DNA of 64,000 nt from Turnera subulata (lineage: Eukaryota; Streptophyta; Magnoliopsida; Malpighiales; Passifloraceae), in contig JAKUCV010004507.1 in the NCBI GenBank assembly GCA_028386065.3, positions 1 to 64,000 on the forward strand, given 5' to 3'. Shown here piece after piece: positions 57,488 through 64,000 of this stretch (position 1 is the first letter of the stretch; every line of letters begins with the position of its first letter). The translations under genes were made by a program, and so were the position numbers. The notes beneath the pieces are model-generated. The model saw only the letters and a list, made by a program, of their open reading frames with translations, was not told the DNA's origin and ran no database searches.

Positions 57488-57681
57488 ATGGATTGAGGGG
57501 TTCCACAAGTAAAGACCAGAATCATCATCCATCACCAACACTAATCCATTATATGAACCAATCATCATCCATCACCAACACTAATCCATTATATGAACCA
57601 ATTATGGTGCATGATTTGGCCATGCATGGATTGTCCAGTTCCTCATACTGCATCAAGCTCCTCCCATCATGAAGTGAAAGG
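57488..57681 (-). pseudogene. F-box gene fragment C with a 41-bp duplication
   Basis: Matches 43227-43398 of the F-box gene (coding for SLMQYEELDNPCMGKSCTII and YLWNPSIRK on the minus strand). A 41-base segment (atcatcatccatcaccaaca and onward) is present twice, at about 57524-57564 and 57565-57605. It is cut off at 57681/57682 by the Tat element. Confidence 0.85.
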
Positions 57682-57708
57682 TGATATAACCAAGAAATTT
57701 GTATACTT

Positions 57709-58108
57709 GAAAATCAACAAGAAGGAAACTAGGAAATTGAGAAAGATAATTTTTATTGATAGAAAGGGTGTTTAAAGTGAATAGAGAAGGGAGGACTCTC
57801 AGCCCCTAGCTTTTTTTACAACGCTCCCTACCTTAGGGTTTTAAGGCCTCTCTTAGTGTTTTTATACATTAGTCCTCACGTCCCACTCATCCTAAGGTCA
57901 CTATTTGCGAAAATCAACAAGAAGGAAACTAGGAAATTGAGAAAGATAATTTTTATTGATAGAAAGGGTGTTTAAAGTGAATAGAGAAGGGAGGACTCTC
58001 AGCCCCTAGCTTTTTTTACAACGCTCCCTACCTTAGGGTTTTAAGGCCTCTCTTAGTGTTTTTATACATTAGTCCTCACGTCCCACTCATCCTAAGGTCA
58101 CTATTTGC
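57709..58108. repeat. Perfect 200-bp tandem duplication in the Tat 3' LTR
   Basis: 57709-57908 and 57909-58108 are identical in my base-by-base comparison. Each unit contains, on the minus strand, the TATA-like TGTATAAAAACAC (near 57860-57875 and 58060-58075), so the probable LTR core promoter is doubled. Confidence 0.92.
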
Positions 58109-58672
58109 GTCCATCTCCCCACATCGTGTGGCTCTCCTTTATTCCTCTTCAGCAAGACACCTCTTGTACAGCTGTCCTCCATATTTCAGCTACTCAGGAA
58201 TATTCCACACGGACCCTATTTGCTGACGTTCCCCTATGACGTTTGGGGTTCCGTGAGATGGACCTTCCCCCTTCCTTCTTCTGCCGGGTCCGGGTCTCCT
58301 CATTGCATTGGGCCTTCTCCATGATGGGCCCGTCCATACCAAGAGCCCCTCAAGTGGAGGGTTAAGGGTTCCGTCTTTTCCGCCTCTTCAAATTTTGAAT
58401 TTCCCCTTAATCCCTTCACTTGCTGGTCTCCAAGGTTTCCTTCAAATCCGACGGTTCCACTTTCCCCATCTCTCTGTCGTTTCACTATGTCCTTTTTGGG
58501 GTCCACGCCTTCGGTTCCTATTGGCAGTTTTGGACAGTTCCGGGTAGGTTATTCCTTCTTATCTCTTTCTTTCTTCTCTTTTATACTTATTTTTCTCCTC
58601 TTCTTTTTTCCACCTCCCTCTCGTTTTTCTTTCTTATCTTCTTCACCGTTTCTCTTCCTTTCGTCGTTTACA

Positions 58673-60625
58673 ATGTCCGCCGATGACTTGGCCATCCCTC
58701 TTGAGACTTCGATGTTGGCTACCTATGAGGAGAAGTTCGTCTCTTCCTCTCTTAAGGGATAGTTCTCACTCAGATCTGCCTGCCATGGGGAATCCTTCCG
58801 CTCCTATCCTCGCCATAACCAGTTTCTCATGTACTGCTTAGTGATTGATTCTAGGGTCACGCTTCTGTTTTTCCCTTTTGTGGTGGATTTTTTCAAGACG
58901 GCTGAGGTTGCTCCTATTCAGTTGGCTCCCCTGTCCTGGTTCTTTTTTGCCGCCTTTGAGTTATGGTGTTTTATACACAAAGTTGCTCCCACCGTCCCTG
59001 TCTTCTTTAAGTTCTTTCAACTTAAGAATCTGAACGAGGAGGGTTCTGAGATCGTTTACTGCTGTCGGCTCAGTGCTCAGGGTCATTTTAGCGACATTTC
59101 TAAAGGCAAGAAACCCTTTAAGCAAGGTGTCGTAAAGGTGATTGTGCACGAGGGGTCTGTTGAGGAAATATTGGGTTTTCCAAACCATGTTCGCCCTTTT
59201 GATTCCAGCCGGTCTGTCCCTGGGAAGCTTTCCGCTTCTGAGGAAGCTTCGTATAGAGTTTTGAAGCGCGACAAAAGGGGCCATAATATTCTCTTCTTTG
59301 CTCAGAAGAGGGGCCTGATCCCAGAAGTGGTCCTGGGTTCTGGAGGTCCCTTTACCTTCTTGTCTGCTTGCTTCTTATTGATTTTTCTTGGCTTAGTTGC
59401 TTTTCGTTGCAGATCCCTCTTCTGACGTTTTTTTTTACGTCTTCAAGCAACTGTCAAAGGTATCCAAACCACCCTGTCCCTTGCTGAGCTTGCAGATCTT
59501 GAGTCTACCATGGTGGGAGAAAAGCGAAGCTGATCCCTAGGGTCCCAAGTCGTATCTCCTTTTCGTGAGAAGGTGCGCAAATAGGAGGACTCGCTTTTGG
59601 GGTCTCTTGCTCTCCCAATTGATATTGACGGCGCTAGTAGTTCAGCTACCCTCCGTGCATTAATTAATCAGGCGGCAGGTGGCCTGTCACCCTCCCTTGC
59701 TCCGGGGGCTTCCAAACGTCAAACCCGTAGTAGCTCCAAGAAAGGGTTCTTTATCCAACCTGCGGACTCGAGCAAAAAGAAGTGCAAGTCCGAGGTCAAC
59801 CTCCTTCCTTTGGGGAATCATCCCATGGCTTCCTCTAGCAAGCCCCTCCCCTCTGGTCAAGGTTCGACTCTTCGCTCTAGCGTTCCCTTAATCGTCGAGG
59901 ACCTGAATGACATGGATTTCCCGGACCTCATCCGGGTAGTGGACAGCTATGCTCCCGGAGGGATGCCTGAACATGCCTTGTCCACCTTCTGCCGCCGGGT
60001 CTTTGATTCCTGTCCTGACCTTCAGAAGAAGTATGAGGAGGTTCCTCCTAACCTCTTTGCTTCGCTTATTGCCTCAATTCTCCAGGTAGCCCCCGATCCC
60101 TGATTTCTTTCAACGGCTTTGGCCATATTCTTCCTGGCTTTGAGTGCTTTGTCTTTTGATTATTTGTAGACTGCCTTTAGGGCTCATTCTATCACAGCTC
60201 ATAGTAAGAAGATGTACCTAGCAAAAATGAAACTTGAAGAGAAGTATAATCGTTTGGTTACTGTTTCCAAATACGAGAGGGAACGTTGTCGTTTTTTTTA
60301 GGAGATGGTCACTGCTGCTGCCGTTGAGAATGCCAAAATTGAGAAAGAGCTTGAGGTCCTTCGAGAGACCTTTGCTGCTCAGAAATTGATTCACATGGAT
60401 CGAATTTCAGACCTCGAAAAGACCCTGAATTCCTTTGGTGCTCAAGTGACTGGCTACGTGGAAAGGGTTACTGAGTTTCATTGCCAGCAGGTTCGCGAGA
60501 AGTATCTGAATGACGATGGTTCATTCTTGACTGCCATAATCATCCATCCTCCTACTATGGTCTCAGTGTACAAGTTTGAGGACTTTTCTGAACAAAGAGG
60601 AAGAGGAAGGGACCCTGAGCGATAA
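58673..60625 (+). CDS. Antisense extra frame of the Tat element (putative gypsy-type transposon protein)
   Basis: Starts MSADDLAIPLETSMLATYEE. One in-frame TAG (58760-58762) follows, then 58763-59345 with FPFVVDFFKTAEVAPIQLAP and LSWFFFAAFELWCFIHKVAP, the pattern of the plant 'putative gypsy type transposon' domain. An apparent intron 59346-59412 (GT-AG) restores phase. Later parts (59597-60085, then 60170-60625 after a second GT-AG intron at 60086-60169) encode a serine-rich linker and a coiled coil (KMKLEEKYNRLV, AAVENAKIEKELEVLRE), with a stop near 60300. It lies opposite to pol between pol and the LTR. Function in the family is unknown. This copy is damaged. Confidence 0.6.
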
Positions 60626-61640
60626 ACCAGAGGATGATCCAGTAGACTCCAAGTCCCCAGAGGTACCCGACGCGGCTGAAGTCGACTCTCCTCCATTAGG
60701 TGACGGCTTAGAGAAAGGAGACGACAGCCTCCTGGCTTGACTCAGAACTCTAAGGATCCCCTTCGCCGGTATTCAGGACCCTGTCTCTGGTTCCAAAGAC
60801 CCTGCTGAAAATTAGGCCTTGCTGTTTATTTTTAATTTCGTCAACCGTCTGTTTATGTAACCTGAACTTTCTATTTTGCCGCCTTGAGACCTTTGCCAAT
60901 ATCCCTCTTGTACGGGTATCTGATACGATCTTGTTATTCCCTGGGCATCCTTATTGTCTACTTATTGTGTCCATGTGCCCCCTTGTGTTTTCTTAATCTG
61001 TAGTGTCTATTCCCTTGGTATGTTTTATGTTCAACGAAAATTCTGATCTTCTTTCAGCTTTGAGCTCTCCTCAAGCCTTTTCTAGTTGTTTATCGAGGGT
61101 TCTCCCCTCTTTACTTTCTTATTTCACAGCGTTCAAGGCTTTTTCAAAGCCCTATTCTAAGGATTTTGTTAATTTAATGGCCTTTACCCCTCCATGGGTC
61201 ATTTATGTACTCTTTAGGCGGCCCGGTCGCCTTTTGGGTACCAATTGGCCTATGAATTCTTGATCCTTTCACGGGATTTCTCGTTTTCTTTTGCCATCTT
61301 ACAGGCCAGTGAGGGACTTAGAGTTTCTTTGCGACTCTATTTAGGTCTTTTCTTTGCCACCCCCTGGGCATTTTGTTTACATTCCCTTAGGCAATCTTCT
61401 TGCTCTAAAGCGGGCTTTTGTTTTTATGTTGACTCTCATGATATGCAATGCATGATGTAATACTAATTTGAATGAACTAAATGAACCCTATATGCCTATA
61501 TGTATTGAGAAAAGCAAACAACCATTCTTGCACAAAGTTCTTTCAAGGGCACTCAAAGCCTCATTTCATTCATCTCTTTGATTCAAATATTTACATAGGC
61601 TTCTCAGATTGTGCCTTTTCATTCAACTCAAAATAAACTC
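60626..61640. other. Spacer between the antisense frame and pol of the Tat element
   Basis: T-rich sequence without a convincing domain. Open frames at 61003-61263 and 61245-61460 look like chance. It probably contains the 3' ends of both transcripts. Confidence 0.45.
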
Positions 61641-62630
61641 TTAGAAATCTTGCGGTGAGTCTGGCATATGAAACAGCTTCAGGAGATCAGAGTTCCATGC
61701 ATGAGGTAACATCTTCCCACTCGCCCCCTCTAGGTGATAGGACCCCGAAGTTATCACTCTTGCAACTTTAAAGGGACCGTCCCATTTTGGATCCAGCTTC
61801 CCTTTTCTGGTCTCCCCTGTGGCTTCTACTTTTATGAGCACAAAATCTCCTACTTTGAAGGTTCTACTTTTTACCCTACTGTTATGGTACCTTTCTGCCT
61901 TTATCTTATGGAGTATGGCCTTTTGATGGGCCTGATCCCTAGTTTCTTCAATGAGGTTTAATTCTTCTCCCATCACCTCATCATTTTCCGCCTGGATGAA
62001 CTCTTGGGTTCTGGCCGTTTTGAACTTCATTTCCACGGGCGTTACTGCCTCAATACCATAAACCATCCTATACAGAGTTTCTCCAGTTGTAGTTCGCTCA
62101 GTAACCTTGTAGGCCCACAACACGTCTTCCATCACCTCTGGCCAGTTACCCTTTGCTTTCCCAATTTTTTCCTGATTCCATCTAGAATGATTCTGTTTGA
62201 CACCTTCGTTTGGCCATTAGTTTGTGGATGGCTGACAGAGGAGAATTTCAGCTTCACCTCGAACTCTTCACAAAATTCCCTAAGCTTATTACTATCAAAC
62301 TGGGGCCCATTATCCGTTATAATAGCACAAGGAACTCCAAACCTCCCAAAGATATTCCGTTTGAGGAAAGCGACCACCTTTTCGGCTGTGGTTTTCTCCA
62401 GAGCTACCGCCTCTACCCACTTGGTGAAATAATCAACAACCACCAGGGCGTACCTTCTTCGACCTTTTGCCACTGGGAAAGGACCCAAGATATCCATTCC
62501 CCATTGAGCAAATGGCCAAGGGGAGTCTATATAACTTCTCAATGTCGACAGGCTCCTTGCGACCCTGCCATGAATCTGACATGGGGTACACTTCTTCACA
62601 AGTCCTGGGAGTCTGCTATGATTGACGGCC
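61641..62630 (-). pseudogene. Tat element integrase, broken
   Basis: On the minus strand: the end of the zinc finger (KKCTPCQIHG), the core with the first two catalytic aspartates (QWGMDILGPFP, IITDNGPQFDS), then PQTNGQTKVSNR, where the usual catalytic glutamate is a lysine (codon near 62206-62204). A frameshift near 62132-62150 follows. The rest (LWAYKVTERTTTGETLYRMV, then the GPF/Y-type end LDPKWDGPFKVARV) runs to a stop at 61641. Two independent lesions make it inactive. Confidence 0.85.
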
Positions 62631-62916
62631 AGAAATACCTACTCTTGATTACCCTCCTTACCAATGACCGGGCCCCTGCATGCATCCCGCAGATACCCTG
62701 ATGAATTTCATTCAGCACCTCTTGCCCCTCAGCCTCTGTCAGGCATCTAAGCAATGGACTTCCAACTCCTCTCCTGTACAGCTGCTTTCCATCCTAAGTA
62801 TAATTTCCAACCTTCTGAAATAGCATTCTAGCTTCCTCATGCTCTTCCAGCACCCTCCCTTCTTCGAGGTATTGGATAAATGGATCCCATCCAGGTGCTT
62901 TCGCCTTCTATCACCA

Positions 62917-63384
62917 TCAATTGTCCTCTCTCCTCCATAGAGGGTCTATCAATTTCTTCAATCGGCACCTCCTTTGGCAACTCTGTACCCTCCTGCAAGA
63001 GCAATTTCGATAATGTATCAGCTTCTTGATTTTGATCCTTGGTACATGCACCAGAGATACCTCCAATCCTTGTTTCCTCATTTTATCCATCAAACCCCTT
63101 ATCAACAAAGAATATTTCATCAAGTGGGTTTCCTTTACCCCAAACGTTCCTGTGATTTGAGCCACTACCAATTGCGAGTCGGAGTGTACTTCCAGCCTTC
63201 CAGCCCCTATCTCCTTTGCCAACCTCAAACCAGCTAGCAATGCCTCATATTTAGCTTGATTGTTTGTGGCTTCAAAATTCAATTTCAAGGCGTACCTTAC
63301 TGTGTCCCCATAAGGACTTTCGAGGAGGAATCCTGCCCCAGCACCTTCCTTGCTACTAGCTCTATCCACATAAAGAATCAACAC
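62917..63384 (-). pseudogene. Second (plant-type) RNase H of the Tat element
   Basis: Reads ILYVDRASSKEGAGAGFLLE, NNQAKYEALLAGLRLA, LEVHSDSQLVVAQITG. The catalytic D, E and D are present. A TAA sits just before it, and the frame is lost near 62970. This type-I RNase H next to the ordinary one marks the Tat lineage. Confidence 0.85.
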
Positions 63385-63393
63385 CCCCTGAAT

Positions 63394-64000
63394 TTACTCC
63401 GTTGGCTCTTCTAAGGGAGAAATTCCTTCCGCCAAGAAATCAGCAAGGGCTTGAGCTTTAATTGCTGTTCTTGGGTAGAATTCGATTTCGTGCTCACTCA
63501 ACTCCACGCTCCATTTTACCAAGCGCCTTGCAGCTTCTGGCTTGTGCATTATGCGCCTCAGGGGCTGATCAGTTAATACTATAACTCTGTGAGCCTGAAA
63601 ATAAGGCTTCATTTTCCTAGCTGACATCACAATTGCATACACTAGCTTTTCAATCTTTGGATATCGGGGTTCCGCACCCTACAAGACTTGACTTGCGTAA
63701 TACACTAGGTACTGCACACTTGACTCCTCTCTCACCAACACCGAGCTCATGGTTTGTTCTGTGATACCCAAATATAAGTACACGGGTTCTCCTTCCTTTG
63801 GGCTTGCCAAGGTTAGAGCTTTGGCCATATAATCCTTCATTTCAGCGAACGCTTTTTCACACTCTTCCGTCCACTGAAAGTTCCTCGCCTTCCTCAATAC
63901 CTCGAAGAAGAGTAGCTCTCTGTCAGCTGCCTTAGAGATAAAGTGCTTGAGAGCCGTCAATCTTCCCGCCAACCTTTGTACCTCCTTTACTATTCTCGGG
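63394..64000 (-). pseudogene. Tat element RT end and first RNase H
   Basis: On the minus strand from the window edge: RVQRLAGRLTALKHFISKAA, ECEKAFAEMKDYMAKALTLA, VREESSVQYLVYYASQVL, then TAG (63681-63679) where the frame otherwise continues with KMKPYFQAHRVIVLTDQPLR and LVKWSVELSEHEIEFYPRTA to LADFLAE. All in one frame except for the stop. The RT catalytic box lies beyond 64000. Confidence 0.85.

Larger units (their letters stand above)
57682..64000 (-). mobile_element. Tat-lineage Ty3/Gypsy retrotransposon, 3' part
   Basis: Read on the minus strand: end of RT, RNase H, a second RNase H, integrase, a long non-coding part with an opposite-strand reading frame, then the 3' LTR, which ends at 57682 inside an F-box fragment. 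The second RNase H between RNase H and integrase, and an extra antisense frame between pol and LTR, are known marks of the Tat group (Ogre/Retand/Grande relatives). The 5' half lies beyond the window, so LTR limits and target duplication cannot be checked. Confidence 0.82.

Noticed and set aside
61003..61460. Two plus-strand frames between the antisense frame and pol
   Set aside because: No domain, T-rich composition and no conserved motif. Best treated as spacer.

Overview
This is nuclear DNA of a flowering plant. The genes are split by short GT-AG introns, the AT-rich intergenic DNA is full of plant-type LTR retrotransposons, and the families present are typical of plants: a ZIFL transporter, an F-box/FBA protein, a GH3 glucan exohydrolase, a subfamily XII LRR receptor kinase, XTH and RTM2-like small heat-shock proteins. 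I cannot name the species.

Layout. 1-5.8 kb: one complete 17-exon ZIFL-type major-facilitator gene on the minus strand. 5.8-10.7 kb: intergenic DNA with local duplications, then a hAT-type element lying inside an LRR-kinase fragment. 10.7-16.9 kb: an unidentified broken gene split by a 5.6-kb Copia element (Copia-1; target duplication ATATG). 17-21.2 kb: two broken RTM2-like genes. 22-23.4 kb: an XTH exon remnant and a LINE tail. 23.6-27.5 kb: a short Gypsy-like element with gag and four tandem protease domains. 29.0-33.7 kb: a GH3 beta-glucosidase pseudogene on the minus strand. 34.7-39.5 kb: a young Copia element (Copia-2; target duplication GGTCC) inside an LRR receptor-kinase pseudogene that continues to 40.7 kb. 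41.3 kb: a DExH helicase scrap. 42.4-44.1 kb: an intact F-box gene on the minus strand. 44.6-50.5 kb: a patchwork of copied pieces of the GH3, RTM2-like and F-box loci. 50.5-51.7 kb: a Pack-MULE carrying an ARP6 fragment, followed by a SINE. 52.4-56.2 kb: a 3.8-kb unit that looks like a very long solo LTR. 57.7 kb to the end: the 3' part of a Tat-lineage Gypsy element on the minus strand, carrying an extra open reading frame on the opposite strand.

Only the ZIFL and F-box genes look functional. The rest is gene debris and mobile DNA, with no operon-like cooperation between genes.

The most anomalous signal is at 14641-14834 in the Copia-1 reverse transcriptase. These 194 bases are the base-by-base complement, not the reverse complement, of the expected coding sequence. 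Complementing each base in place gives back an in-frame Copia RT. No ordinary rearrangement can produce this, so it points to a sequence-handling artefact, a deliberate edit, or something very odd that needs raw-read verification.
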